Source: Gonatopus flavifemur
Lineage: Eukaryota > Arthropoda > Insecta > Hymenoptera > Dryinidae
DNA length: 64,000 nt
Assembly (NCBI GenBank): GCA_018340375.1
Contig: JAFFJZ010000001.1
Span: 78,298,001 to 78,362,000 of the forward strand
Direction of reading: 5' to 3'
Shown in pieces: positions 1-12,344 of the stretch. A program made the translations under genes and the position numbers. Numbering within the stretch: position 1 is the stretch's first letter; each line of letters begins with the position of its first letter. A model generated the notes under the pieces. That model was not told the DNA's origin, did no database searches, and saw only the letters and a list, made by a program, of their open reading frames with translations.

Positions 1-480
1 TTCTAAAATTTGGAAATTCCATTGTATTTTTTGGTATACCACTATAATTACCAAAATCCTGGTGCTGTCTCTGGGTTTTTTTTTCAGATTAATTGCTGCC
101 TAAATCACCGAAGAATTTCTCGGTAAATTTATCGATTGGTTTCACAGGATGCAAATTAACTATGGTAGCCACTTTTTAGCTATGGCAACAAAACTTTCCG
201 TCATAGCAGCTGAAATTTAGATGTCGCAGCAATATCCGTGGCTATCCAAATATCAAATACACCCTACCTAATTTCCACATACCATAGCGAATCATTTGTT
301 TTCGCGCATAATGAGATAAATCAAATTCTTTTGACATTCCCGCTAAACCTAAACACCATCACTGAGAAAAATTGATGGTCATTGTAATAATCTGAAGCAT
401 GATTAACGCAGACTACTGACCTAGCATTACCAAAAACAGATTCCCATGTAGAAAAATTAGACATAGCTTGTTCAAAACTA

Positions 481-604
481 GACATATATTGTGTATGGAA
501 ATGAGCATGGAAAACTATAAATGTTTAAATGATTTATCTATTGGTTCTTTCTTCAAATAACATTGATAGATGTTGCACGCCCATTTCCATACACAATTTA
601 TGTC
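481..604. repeat. Short inverted-repeat element (MITE-like)
   Basis: The left end GACATATATTGTGTATGGAA and the right end, read in reverse complement as GACATAAATTGTGTATGGAA, form about 24-bp terminal inverted repeats around a unique AT-rich centre. There is no coding capacity. A target duplication is not obvious. Confidence 0.55.
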
Positions 605-1563
605 CAACCAGGTTTCTATCATACCAATCTATCGTTATTAGAACGATCTATTTAGTTATGGCAGCAATACCGATATCTCCGTACTTGAGATAACCAGAAC
701 AGCTCAACGATATTGTTATGAGAACAATATTTTATTTTCAGTGCAGGGAGTATAGAAATTACTTGATTTTCTTTAAATTATTGCATTGTTTCCTGTTTTT
801 GATACATCCAATAATGACAATCACTTTGTCATACAGTATTAAGGCGTTCTCAAGATGTTCGCACAGAGGAAATTGAAACAAAGTATACGCTGAATTTCCC
901 CATAGACCAAAATTATTCATTTCCATCCGAATTCGAACTCATTGTGAGCTGACTTTGCAGTAAAAATACAAAAACATTATATAAATATATTAAACACAGG
1001 CGAGAGCCTGGAGGGGAACACGGATCCTGAGTGGGAAACCGAGCGATTCTGATGCGCGTGCAAATTTCCGCCACAAAACATTTCGTTGCACTTGCAGAAA
1101 ATCTTCACTGCGGTAGCTAAAACGTTAGATCTATTCACATACTCTTTCATGTTCTCAAAAAAATGCAGTTATGTCAATAATTTTTCTTGTTCTTTTTTTG
1201 TAGCCGTTAAAGCGACAGACCAGTTTACTTTGCCAGCGGTACTTTTTTCTTCGTGCAGTTGAGAAATGTTTCGAAAAGTGTGAGTGTAAGAGCCATTGAT
1301 CTCTGCTATACATTCAATAAAGGGTACACTATTTCGTGATGTAAAATTTTTATGATAAATGAAAGTTATTAGAAGACCCTGGACGGTCATGTTCGGCTGA
1401 ACAAAATACACTTCTTGGTGAGAGATATGGACATTATGAATATACTTTTATATAATATATCAATATCAATTAGAATTCATAGGCGTGTCTCCGCCATGGA
1501 GGCCCTGGCTCTGGAGTGGGTCCAATATTTATTTGTTCCCACAACAATATTATTCAGAAAAAA

Positions 1564-1701
1564 CCAGGGACTTGTAAGGTTATTCACTTTCGTTACTCGT
1601 TATATATAAAATATATGTATATATTGTACACAAATTATATATTTATTATGTATATTTTATGAATGATGAGTAACGAAAGTGAATAACGTTACAGTCTCTG
1701 G
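1564..1701. repeat. Palindromic MITE-like hairpin
   Basis: Arms of about 38 bp, with the shared core TTATTCACTTTCGTTACTC, face each other across an AT-only loop rich in 'tata'. The outermost bases are CCAGGGACT on the left and, in reverse complement, CCAGAGACT on the right. It is non-coding. Confidence 0.65.
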
Positions 1702-1742
1702 AAAAAACATTAAAAATACCAACTTGAGAAAAGGTACCAGAG

Positions 1743-1883
1743 TAGTAATGGAAATGTTTAGAAGAATCGATTCTTCTTTATAGAAATCATATGAAATTTG
1801 TATACATATTTTATAGAATTCTATAAAAACTAGATACGTTTTCTATAAATAAGAATCGATTCTTTTAAAAATTTCCATCACTA
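1743..1883. mobile_element. hAT-like MITE with 8-bp target duplication
   Basis: A 141-bp palindromic element. It begins TAGTAATGGAAAT and ends ATTTCCATCACTA, and both arms carry the palindrome AGAATCGATTCTT. It is flanked by the exact 8-bp direct repeat TACCAGAG (1735-1742 and 1884-1891). An 8-bp duplication and a TAG-type terminus fit the hAT superfamily (established pattern). No transposase is present, so it would need one in trans. A related copy lies at 52784-52890. Confidence 0.75.
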
Positions 1884-4800
1884 TACCAGAGTAGAAAGGT
1901 TTTCAAGATTATATATAATTTAGATATAATTGTATATAAATGAAATATAAATACTTGGGTAATTGGAAAACCCACAATTGTCCTACACTGGACACGCCTG
2001 AAAAGTCAATTTAAAAATATTCTGACATTACCTGTATTTTGTATCCGACGACGTTTGTGGTCAGTTAATTCCCTCCAGCTAATGGTACTCAAGAATTTGA
2101 ATCCTTCGACAGGACGAACACTATCGGTCCCAGCGAAGAAACGAGTAGAGTTCGCGCATGTTAGAGCACGAATTTTTGAACTTATATCTCACTACCACTC
2201 AATCTATCCCGAACCACATGATTTTCATCTTCGATCCATCACGGCTCCACAAAGAGGAACGAATATATAACAACAACAATAACCGAAAAAATGGCACCAA
2301 AAAGAATACACTTGTTCTATCTTTGCTCTTTGTCGTTTTTCCCCCCGAAGACAAAATAAGCAATATATAAGGGAACGTAAAAACAAATGAAGAACAAAAA
2401 TAATCACCGCACACGAGAATAGCTTCCAACGATAAACAAAAATTTCATTTCTTGTTTGAACCACGTGAACGTTCAACAAAATAATATCGAATTGAGCTTG
2501 CAACCACGTGTGTCGTTACGGATTATCTTTGTATTATATATTCTCTTTCGTTTATGGACAAGAATTTTGAACATTCTTCAGAAAAACATCGGACACTGGG
2601 AATGCACACGGGACATCCTGGTCGTGTGCTACCTGTAGCAAAAATAGCAGCAACAGCAGATTCAACACGTTTTAGTGGTTCACAAGAAGAACGCAGCGAA
2701 GAAATAATATCCTTCTTATCGTTATAGATTATATTTCTTTCATTTGAAAATGAAAGTCGATTCGAATCGAATCCTCGAAGGAAAATGTCATCGAAAACAA
2801 GTGACAATTTTCATCAACCTCGCTCTTTGGAAGCGATTGTGAGACTAAAATCATGCTGGTTCGACGTGGTACGTGCACGGGTGACCACCTTATCCCTTCT
2901 GTCAGCTCGAAATCCCCCTTCTCTCTGTTGCATCAAGGAACCCCACTCTCTTTTTCTCATGTACCAAATCTCTTGCTCCTTTTTCATTTCTTTCTTTCCT
3001 TCTTTCTCTGTCATTAATGTCAAACACTCATATCGGATCCAAGGATTTTGGAGCAATCCGAACGATCGTGCACGGTTGCACAGTAGCGGAAACCATCACG
3101 TCAGAATCTTGATTGCTTCGGTCGCATGTCAGCGGTAAGCGACTGTGGAGTATTGGTACAGGTATGTGCAATTGAAAATCTCGAGTGACGCAAAAGTGAT
3201 ATCTTCTTTTCCATCGGACCGTGAAGGAATTGCCAATTTCCCGATGTGTTGTATTGGGACGATCTTTGTGGACTGAAGATTTGTTTCTTTTTATTGAACG
3301 CACATTGAAGATATGCCGCAAAAGAGTTCGTCGTCATTTTTGAAATTCAAATTCGGTTGGAGAAATAAGTAATTCATACATTAATTCAATTCTTTATATG
3401 TATGAATGCACTATATTCGAATATGAGATTCTTTTGAATCAAAAACAATGCAGGAGGGAAGAATTTTACATATTTTGAAATATTATCACCCTACTCAATG
3501 AACATAAACATCTTACAATTAAATATGAAAGATAGAAACTAGGGAATTCCTGATCAAATGTATACATTTTGAAAAGTACTTTGGGAACTCCTTAAACGAC
3601 ATAAATTCGTGTACAAACTAATTACCAGCGTTCCATGGAACCATTAAAGGTATAATGATACCTATATTCTTAAACGTTCCTTAACGTATGTTGTGCTATC
3701 TGGGATAATTCTGTTAAGCCCCAGCAATTGGGTCTGCTAGGACTCTTACTTCATATGAAAGATCTCTATTGGATATCTATCGAGCCTTCTTTCTATGAAA
3801 ACATCCTCTAAGCGAATCAATGTTGGGCCGATTTTAGATTGATTCATGTTCAACCAACATTCAACGAACGTGTTAACAGCCATGCATTTGTTTTGGATCC
3901 AACTGGAATAACTGGAGACGTTTTGAGACGATACTAACATATTTCAGCAGAAAATTGTCAGATTTCTCATAAAAATTTAATAAGAAAAACTGAACTCAAA
4001 GGATATTCGAACTCTTTGGTATGATGCATAAAAATTCTAATGCAGATCAAACAAGTTTGTTCCCCCTGAAATCATTCAAACTCAATCTTAGGGAGATCCT
4101 TGAAAGAGATATCTGGCTTCGAATAACCTTGTCAGGTCCTTATTAAATATTGAGCAGACCCGCTCAATGATAATTTCTAGTCGTGTTATAAACTCACAAT
4201 CGTATTCACTTTTCCTTCGATTCAACCTGGACCACGAGGTCACCATCTCGTACAGATTATGTTGAAAATAGTTTCACGTTACCATACAAGTCCTTCTTTT
4301 CATACGGGGATTATATTCAATTAAATCAGTTAAATAAAATCAGTTGTCATCGATTGTGATTGATGGTTACGTAAGGTAATAGGTTGAGTAATCACTTAAT
4401 CCAATCTTCACTTTTATTTGCACCTTATCTCCGTCAATCCGGCATTCGTATCACCTGCAACATACATTACCGAATATTAGTTTCAACCTTGTTCTTACGA
4501 TAATAATAAATAAATTTAGTTCTGAATCAGTGCACCACTTGAAGACAGATGTGAACTCGATCAAGATCTTATCATAAGCGATACACGCCTAGTTCCAAGG
4601 ATTCTTACAAGAATGTCCTTCGTAAACCAAAAGGAATCACTAAACTGCATTATTTCGCTATAATATTATTTCACTCCATATAATTTCTATCCACCCACTC
4701 TCACTCTCATTGTTCATTCGATATTCAATCCTCTTCATAAGCAACAAACATGCAACGGCATGCAAAATTCAACGAAATACAGGTCTAGAACTGGTCTATG

Positions 4801-5145
4801 ATTCGAGTCTGAATACCACCCTTTACTTACTTTACTTTTACATCTCATGTTACAGAATTTCATTTTCACTTCCATATACACTTTCTACATAATTATCCAT
4901 GGACTCGCAGAAGGATCTTTTGCCTCGCGTGAAATATTATGTTCTAACATCGGCGCATGCATTTCGATCGGTGCTTGAAAGTTTTCAATTCGATAAAGTT
5001 AATGATATATTATAAAAATAACGCATAAAATGAAATTGTTCTCTCAAGATGGTCAATGATGAAAATTTAATTTATGTGATACCTCGCCATTGTCCTTAAC
5101 TTTCGCCAAAAATTTTAATTTAGACATCCCGATACAAAATACATA

Positions 5146-5373
5146 CACGGAGAAAAAACGGTTTGCTACTATAGCGCCTACAAAGAAATTTGTTGTCCCT
5201 GCAAAAATAATCACTCCAGCAGCTAAGACGTTAGTCGTGTCAACAAATTCTCTTAATTCAGCAAAAAAAATGTAGTTGTGTGAATCATTTTTCTTGCTCT
5301 TTCAACTAGTTTTTTTTGTAGGCGCTATAGTAACAGACCTGCTTGTTATGCCAGCAATACTTTTTCCTCCGTG
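5146..5373. mobile_element. MITE with CACGGAGAAAAA-type ends
   Basis: The left end CACGGAGAAAAAACG and right end CTTTTTCCTCCGTG are inverted repeats, and an inner inverted pair (ACTATAGCGCCTACAAA and TTTTTGTAGGCGCTATAGT) extends the symmetry. The left end follows TA. A diverged partial relative lies at 1108-1258 and shares the order of internal motifs. It is non-coding. Confidence 0.6.
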
Positions 5374-8046
5374 CGGAGTACCATGGTAAGCCTTCGATAT
5401 ATAATTTCCATGCCCAAAATTCTCTCGTTTTGACCGATAGCTATCGCTCGCAGAGAAAATAAACTCGCTATGACAGTGAAATCTAATCTTGCTGAGTCCC
5501 TTTTGCTGGAGCAGCAAATTTTTTACTATGACAGCAAACTATCCTTTATAACAACAATCTTGTTAAGTTGGACAGCAATTTTTCAGCAAAAAATGTTTGC
5601 TCCTCCAGCAAATTGTGGTATTATATATAGATTAGCAAACAAATTTTGCTGGAGGAGTCAACATTTTTCGCTGCCACAGCTAAAAATTTGCCACCATAGC
5701 AAGATTGCCGTGATAACAAATAGATTACTGTCACGGTGAATTCTTTGTCACCGTGAAATTTTCCATTTCATATCAAATACAGGTCAATAATTTCTATCTT
5801 TAATACATTCCAATGATGTGTTTAACAAAATAATGTTCAATAGCCCAATACTTGATTATCTAAACTCTGTATATTTGAATTGATTGAGTTACCAATTGTA
5901 TTTGAACGTATCTAACTAATTGAGTGTATTTTCCTTTTTCTCAGTGTAAATAGTAAAATATATCATTTGAACATTTTCAAAACTTATATGAATACGTCCA
6001 AAGATCTTATCAATAAAGAATTCAAGGCAGGAGAAAAAAAGTATGTGAAAGTCATTATCTCAAGCCTTGAAAATAATATGAAACTGAAAGAAATTACATC
6101 TCCCGTACGAAACCCTATTTTACACTCGCACTTGGGAGCATAAGGGTACTTGTAATATATGCAATTCTTACAGAACGAGGCACTAATTAGAGACAAATTG
6201 CGGGTCGAAATCCTTGTCGAGTCTCTTTTTCTTTTCATCCTTTGAAGGAAGGAACGTTTATTACCTGCACATTTATCCACTTGTGAGTTGTAATTTCAAT
6301 TTTATTTCAATGGTCGTAGCGTACATGGAGAAATAAAAGAAAAAAACTTGGTTACTGTAACGAGGTTTACATATTTGGTTATATTTATTCGAATCAATGC
6401 ACACTTTGGTTACAGAAGAAGAATACAAGCACTGAATTACATTTGAAAAAACAGAGGACGTTTCAAATCTTCTTTGTCCTTTACTTGATATCAAAAAATC
6501 AATCATTCATAAAAAGTTTTCAAATCATTGCAATATAAACATGGTGGAACTATGTAATACAGTGTTTTTTAACAGAAAATTTTCTTCTAGTACGATTGCG
6601 TAGCTACAATCTTATTTAATTCAACCTTCACGGAGAGAAGTGAATGGTAACGATTATCAGAAAGATAGTTTAGGGGGCAGCTTTACAACGTTTGTGTATA
6701 CACTGTACAAAATTCCCAGGGAACATTAAAATTATATACCACGAATAGATTTCTTGAGAAGATTTGTTTGCACTATAGAAGCAAGGAATGCGAAGTAGCG
6801 ATGGTATCTTGGTAGGATCGATTTTTGTTCTTATTTAATCAATAAGTTTAAATCAATTCTATAATTTGATAATAGTCAGCAGAATTGGAGTAAGGATCTT
6901 CAAATCCACACAATTCTAAAAATTCGTCTACACTATTCTAAACTTCAAACGCCCTTTCTTCGCGCATATTCTCTACGAAAAATAAACCGTCGCAAGATAT
7001 TTGTGAAGTAATTTGAAGCTTCGTAAGAAAAAGTAATTTCGTTGGTACTTGGATGGCGAAAACTTAGCCTCAATAGAGGATATGTTTTAGTTTTGGTAAC
7101 ATTTCTGATTGTCATAGTAGCGGAAATTCAGTCTTTGCAGCGATATTTTCAGCTATCCAAACATGATTCTTTAAATACGAAAGAAGGAGAATTTTTTCCG
7201 AATCCAGTGAACGATTTGTTATCATCAAGAGCTCTTAATAAGATCTCCCAAATATGTGTAAGAACTCAGATAGACCTTTCAGAAGGTTAAAATAAAGATA
7301 TCAAAATGTTATCGGATGCGTAGGTTTCTGAGGAAAATGAGATATTGCCAGAATGTTAACTAAACGAACTCTCAAAGAGGATTTTGCCCGAGATCTCGGA
7401 AAAAATATACCATTTAGATATCAATGTGACAACATCGACAGAGCTCTTTCTGAAGACCTCTTAGAGAGCTCTTTCTCTCATAAGTGTTCACTGGGAACGA
7501 AAGGGTAGATCCCCTTTGGACTGCATGAAGAATGATTGCTCACTCCAACAGAGTGAAATTTCCCTCTATACGCAGCCGGAAGGAAACCTACTTTTTCGTT
7601 CAAGTTGAATTCCCCCTATTCACGTTTAGAGAGTAAACATACCAAATAGCTACTGCAACTAATACTTAGCTGCCTAGAAAATCTTTAGATTATTTTAGAA
7701 TTGGAATATCCTGAATGTTATCATAATCCATGCAATTATAAACGATGGAACTAACATCGGCCCAACATTGGCTCTATCCTGCCAAAGTCGGTCAGTGATC
7801 ATGCACGCTGAAGAATAATACTGATTTTTCTTGAAACCCCAGTCTAAAATTTGTGAAAAAAATGATTCCATAATCTACTCATTCCCACTGATGTAGAAAA
7901 GGATATACTGAATATTCTATTGATTCTCATCCCTGTTAGGAATCATTCTAGTCACTCTCCGGGCTTTGCGAGACCTCCTTAAGCCCTTGTGAGAGACTCG
8001 GAAGGCCTGGCGTGGCCTTTTAATATCCTAGAAAACGACTAGAATG

Positions 8047-8114
8047 CCCAGACAGCACAGCAGATTCTCAAGATATTTATTATGAACTCATCCTGCACTG
8101 TTGTGCTGTCCGGG
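8047..8114. repeat. Small hairpin element
   Basis: CCCAGACAGCACAGCAG at the left pairs imperfectly with CTGTTGTGCTGTCCGGG at the right, across a centre containing 'tatgaactca'. Related wording (tatgaactcat... gctgtgttgtcc) recurs near 41760-41980, which suggests a dispersed family. It is non-coding. Confidence 0.45.
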
Positions 8115-8329
8115 TAATGTCTACTAGGAACATGGACACTCTTAAACGCGAAAATACCTTATGCGCATTCAAAAATATGGGAAAGGGATCAAAATATTGT
8201 ATGTAAGCCCAAGGAATATTTCAAATATTTTTGGTGTACTAGAATGGTTAAGTTTTATTGTTTTTTTTTTCTTCATTATTGGAGACCAATTAAAAACTCA
8301 ACTCCCTGTCAGTAAAATCTACGAAGATA

Positions 8330-9620
8330 CAGGTCGGTTGAAAAGTTCCTGCGCTCACCAAGAGATAGCACTGCTAGCTCAAAACTTTTTTTTTCTCAAG
8401 TTGGTATATCTGTCCTGAGAACACATGCAAAGTTACAAGTCATTCTGTCAATTCATTCTTTGTTTACAAGCCATTTGAAGTTGACGTGTCATTGATTTTT
8501 CTTAATATGGAAAAAATTGAATATCGTGCAGTCATTAGATTCTTTGTTTTGAAGGGTTTAAAAGCAGAGGAAATTTATGAACAATTGTTAGAAGTGTATA
8601 AGGAGTCCTCACCTTCAAAACGCACCGTTGAATTTTGGGCTGGTGAATTTAAACGTGGTCGTACTAGCCTTGAAGACGATCCACGCGAAGGACGACCAAA
8701 AACTGCAACCACAGCAGAAATCATTGAGCATGTACATAATATGGTTAGTGAAGATCCAAGTTTGACTAAGCGTGAAATTGCTAATGCCATAGGCATCTCA
8801 GACGAACGAGTACTCCATATTTTACATGAAGAATTACGTATGAAAAAACTGTTTGGAAAGTTAGTGCCGCACACGTTAACAATTCAACAAAACCTGGATC
8901 GAAAACAAATTTCTCAGCGTAATTTGGAGCGTTTCGAGCAGAATAAAACCGACTTCTTGCGTCGTTTTATAACTATGGATGAGACTTGGATCTACCACCA
9001 TGATCCTAAATTGAAACAAGAACGTTTACAGTGGACTGAAGCTGGTTGTTCAGCTCCAAAGCAAGTGAAGTCACAACGATCAGCAAAGAAGGTTATGGCA
9101 TCAGTTTTTTGGGATGCAAAAGGAATTTTGTTCATTGATTATCTTCAGAAAGGTAAAACAATCAACTCCGAATATTACTGCAGCCTTTTGGATCAGCTGG
9201 ATGAAAAAATTCGTGAGAAAAGACCTGGTTTAAAGAAGAAAAAAATCATTTTTCATCAAGATAATGCACCTGCTCACAAAAGTGTTTTGACGATGGCTAA
9301 ATTCAAAGAACTCAAGTACGAATTGCTTGAACATCCAACGTATTCGCCAGATTTGGCTCCTAGCGACTACTATCTCTTCAGAAATCTCAAACAATTCCTT
9401 CGTGGAAAGCATTTTTCGTTGAATGAAGAGGCCATAGCAGCCATAGACGGTTATTTTGCAGAGCTTCCGGAAAACCATTATAAGGATGGGATAAAATTAT
9501 TGGAAGATCATTGGAACAAGTGTATTGAGCTTCTAGGAGATTATATTGAATAAAAAAATATATTTCGTAACAAAAACAGTATTCTTTCATTTCGAGCGCA
9601 GAAACTTTTCAACCAATCTG
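8330..9620 (+). mobile_element. Complete mariner transposon
   Basis: A 1291-bp element flanked by a TA duplication (8328-8329 and 9621-9622). The terminal inverted repeats are about 27 bp with roughly three mismatches: the left starts CAGGTCGGTTGAAAAGTT and the right, in reverse complement, starts CAGATTGGTTGAAAAGTT. A single uninterrupted transposase frame fills the interior (8507-9553). Length, TA target, terminus and transposase agree with mariner elements of the irritans group. Nothing in the ends or frame shows that this copy is dead, so it may be young. Confidence 0.95.
8507..9553 (+). CDS. Mariner transposase (irritans-type), intact
   Basis: This 348-residue protein is predicted to cut and paste the surrounding element at TA dinucleotides in the nucleus. 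The N-terminal half (about 1-110) is the helix-turn-helix DNA-binding region (GRPKTATT near 62; REIANAIGIS near 89). The linker LVPHTLT (about 119-125) corresponds to the family's WVPH-L motif. The catalytic triad is D158 (MDETW), D252 (HQDNAPAH) and D287 (YSPDLAPSDYY), with exactly 34 residues between the second and third aspartates, the mariner D,D34D signature. The C-terminus GDYIE also fits the irritans group. I start at the ATG at 8507; the open frame reaches 8486 only through a GTG. There is no intron, frameshift or internal stop. The first residue of the WVPH-L motif is Leu rather than the usual Trp, which could affect activity. Confidence 0.95.
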   Translation: MEKIEYRAVIRFFVLKGLKAEEIYEQLLEVYKESSPSKRTVEFWAGEFKRGRTSLEDDPREGRPKTATTAEIIEHVHNMVSEDPSLTKREIANAIGISDERVLHILHEELRMKKLFGKLVPHTLTIQQNLDRKQISQRNLERFEQNKTDFLRRFITMDETWIYHHDPKLKQERLQWTEAGCSAPKQVKSQRSAKKVMASVFWDAKGILFIDYLQKGKTINSEYYCSLLDQLDEKIREKRPGLKKKKIIFHQDNAPAHKSVLTMAKFKELKYELLEHPTYSPDLAPSDYYLFRNLKQFLRGKHFSLNEEAIAAIDGYFAELPENHYKDGIKLLEDHWNKCIELLGDYIE

Positions 9621-10248
9621 TATATTTCCAATAAGTTCTTCTGGCATACTTTCGGAATAAATACTACAATATTTTATTACAGTACGTTCCCTACGTACCA
9701 CACGATAGTTATAAGTACGTACATATCTTATACAAGCCTCTTGTAATGTATTTAATTGCTCTCTTTCACTCGAGAGGAACTCACATATGTATAATGTATA
9801 AACACAAGACGGCAAACAGCAACTCTTACGTTCCATCGATTGGAATTGACTTGGATCAGGGTGTAATCAGTCCAGCTGTGAATCGGATCAATTGATTGGA
9901 TCGATCAAATTCGATTCGAGAACGTTGCCGGACAACGGGCAACCAGTGAAATGACATGAAGGCCATCCAGCTCACTTTTACCCTCAGTCACGCTATCCTC
10001 AGCTGATTCTCTTTCGATCGTATCAATCCGTGATGTATGACGTGGTCAAGTTTGTATAACGTAATTAAAATACCTAATTCTCTAGTGGTGTATTAATAAA
10101 TCATATTTTCCTTTTTTTTCGAAGATCAATATTATCATTATTACTTTTGAAAAACACACAATTTACTTTGAAAATCATTTGTTTTGGTTCAGAAACTGAC
10201 ATGCTTAGGGCTTTTTTATCGTACATCCTCAATCCAAATCAATAAATG

Positions 10249-10344
10249 GTACTGAGAATCAGTGGAATTCCACTGTGAAACACCAATTGAATCAGTGGAA
10301 GCCTTAGCACTGATTTGCAGTGAAACTTCACTGATTCTCAGTAC
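10249..10344. repeat. 96-bp palindromic repeat
   Basis: The ends GTACTGAGAATCAGTG and CACTGATTCTCAGTAC are exact inverted repeats of 16 bp. The interior repeats 'cagtg/cactg' motifs several times. The size suggests a MITE. It is non-coding. Confidence 0.65.
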
Positions 10345-10983
10345 TTTTCACTCATTTGAATTCACAAAATAAATGATAAACCATCTCAATGATGACTGCA
10401 CTTCGAATACGATCAGGTACCATTCTGTTCACGGTCAATGATAAATCTTCGATGGACTTATTTTATTTGTAGAGAAATTTTGCCATTGCCCTTTTCATTG
10501 GAGAACCCGTTCAACGTCCGAAGATTTGAATCCAGGATTAGCATGCTCCAAAGGGGGTCGTCTAGTCGAGAGACTTTTTTGGTCTTTCTTGAGAATTTTT
10601 TTTTTTTTAAATCTGAAGAATACATTTTGTTGGAACTTTGACATCATAATTATTCATACTCGGAGAGTATTCATAAATTCTCAGAAGTTTATGTATCGCC
10701 AAAAATGCGCTGTAGAGCCCGACATCCGTGTGGGAAAAAAACGATAACCACTATATCTCAAAAAGTTTTTAACCAACTTTATTCAAGTTTTGCACACATC
10801 TCCTTTGAACGCCGAGTCTCATCATTTCAGTGCCCAGGCAGAAGGTGACTTCACGAATAGATTCAGGACTTCAGAAACATAAAAAATAGATACAGTTGAT
10901 CTATTTTTTCAATGGATGTATGAACACACGAATTTGTGACTTAATTAAATTTTGCAAAGCCAAAAATCATAGCCATAAGAAAT

Positions 10984-11264
10984 ACACAGAAAAAATGTAT
11001 TGATGAAAGTTGACTCAGAGTCAAGTGAAACGGGGGCATAGGGACATTTCGGCGAGGTTTAAAATCCAATTGGGTTCATGTTACTCGACTACAGATGGAA
11101 AATCCATTCAAACGTTTTTATTATCTTCACAAGTTGAGTATTGTGGAGAAGTATTTGAATGAATTTTCATCTGTAGTTGAGTTTTTCAAACCTTGCCGGA
11201 ATGCCACTATGGCCCCGTTTTACTCAACTTGGAGTAATCTTTCGTCAATACATTTTCTCCGTGT
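10984..11264. mobile_element. MITE with ACACAGAAAAAATGTATTGA ends
   Basis: The left arm (ACACAGAAAAAATGTATTGA, then AGTTGACTCAGAGTCAAGTG and GGGGGCATAG) is matched in reverse complement by the right arm, which ends GTCAATACATTTTCTCCGTGT. The arms are imperfect but more than 100 bp long, so the whole 281 bp could fold back. It is non-coding. The ACACRGARAAAA ends resemble those of the elements at 5146 and 55467. Confidence 0.6.
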
Positions 11265-12344
11265 AGGGAAATTATTATAACATGATGATTCGTGTCAGTT
11301 AAAGATCAAAAGAAGAATAGATGCCATAAGAGAGTAGTAAATTGTGGCAATTATCGTGGAGTGAACTTCCACTAAGAGCACTTCACAACTTGTTGCGTAT
11401 GAAGAAGTAAAAAATGATCACGGGATCATTAAATTTCAACGTACTGATATTCATTCTTCCATATGCTCATATATGTCTCAATCTTTTTTTAGATCCCTTA
11501 ATTGTTCCTTCAATAAATGATTTCAACAGCAAAGGAAGTCGAGAATGATCTTAGGAACAAAAACAAGATCCTGTCATGATCTTTATTGAAAAGATATGGT
11601 TAAATGCCAGATGAAATCCGTTGAAAAAATCTGGCGGAAATCTATGTGACTTCTTCTTTGTCGAATACAGTTTGAAACTGTTCATATCCCTGCTAGAAAC
11701 ACCAAGCAAAACCGAACAAACAATTTTTGTCAGGCTTTGAACAGTTTTTTTTCACATGAAATCTAGGCAAAAACTGATAAACTTCCCTACCCGGTTTTAT
11801 CCAGAATCATCAAATTGAAATACCCTGTCAAAAACTGACGAAAATCTTTCCTGCCAAGTTTTGAAGTGAAAGAGAGCCTAAAAACAATTTTTTGTTCAGT
11901 CCTAGCTGGCATTTTTAGCAAGGATCTCCTATTCAAAACCGACATATCCAACTCAAAGGGTAACGCACATTTTTCAATAGCCTCTACTTGGATTTCCAGC
12001 ATGATTGTGCTCTCAGATAAATCCCATTAAGAAAATTTTTATCAGACTGTCTATATTTCACAGGGAAGACACCACATGGAGCCAAATTCTTTTGCCGTAC
12101 TGGGCGAAAAGTGATTAACTTAGTTTTTTTTTTTAATTATTTTTTCATGTGATCCGACTCAGGAAAATTTTTGAAACCGAATGGTACAAGAATCTCCTTT
12201 TGGACAAAAAATTGAGTTGACCGTTTATAACAATTATAACAAAATATTTGTTTCGCTGTATCCACCAACCCTCTATTGATAACTATTGATAACTAATACC
12301 AAATTCTGGTGGCTACAACTAAATCCTTTTCTAAATGTCGCATC

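Larger units (their letters stand above)
1..8327. other. Intergenic DNA, no supported gene
   Basis: All open frames here are under 120 codons, overlap each other on both strands and lack splice-supported continuation, so none is called a gene. The stretch is AT-rich and holds several short inverted-repeat elements listed separately (481-604, 1564-1701, 1743-1883, 5146-5373, 8047-8114). A diffuse repeat rich in 'cagctaaaaattt' and 'agcaa' occurs around 160-260, 650-720 and 5460-5750. Region 1108-1258 is a diverged partial copy of the element at 5146-5373. Confidence 0.6.

Noticed and set aside
2785..3138. 117-codon plus-strand frame
   Set aside because: Overlapped by equally open minus-strand frames; no recognisable domain or splice context.
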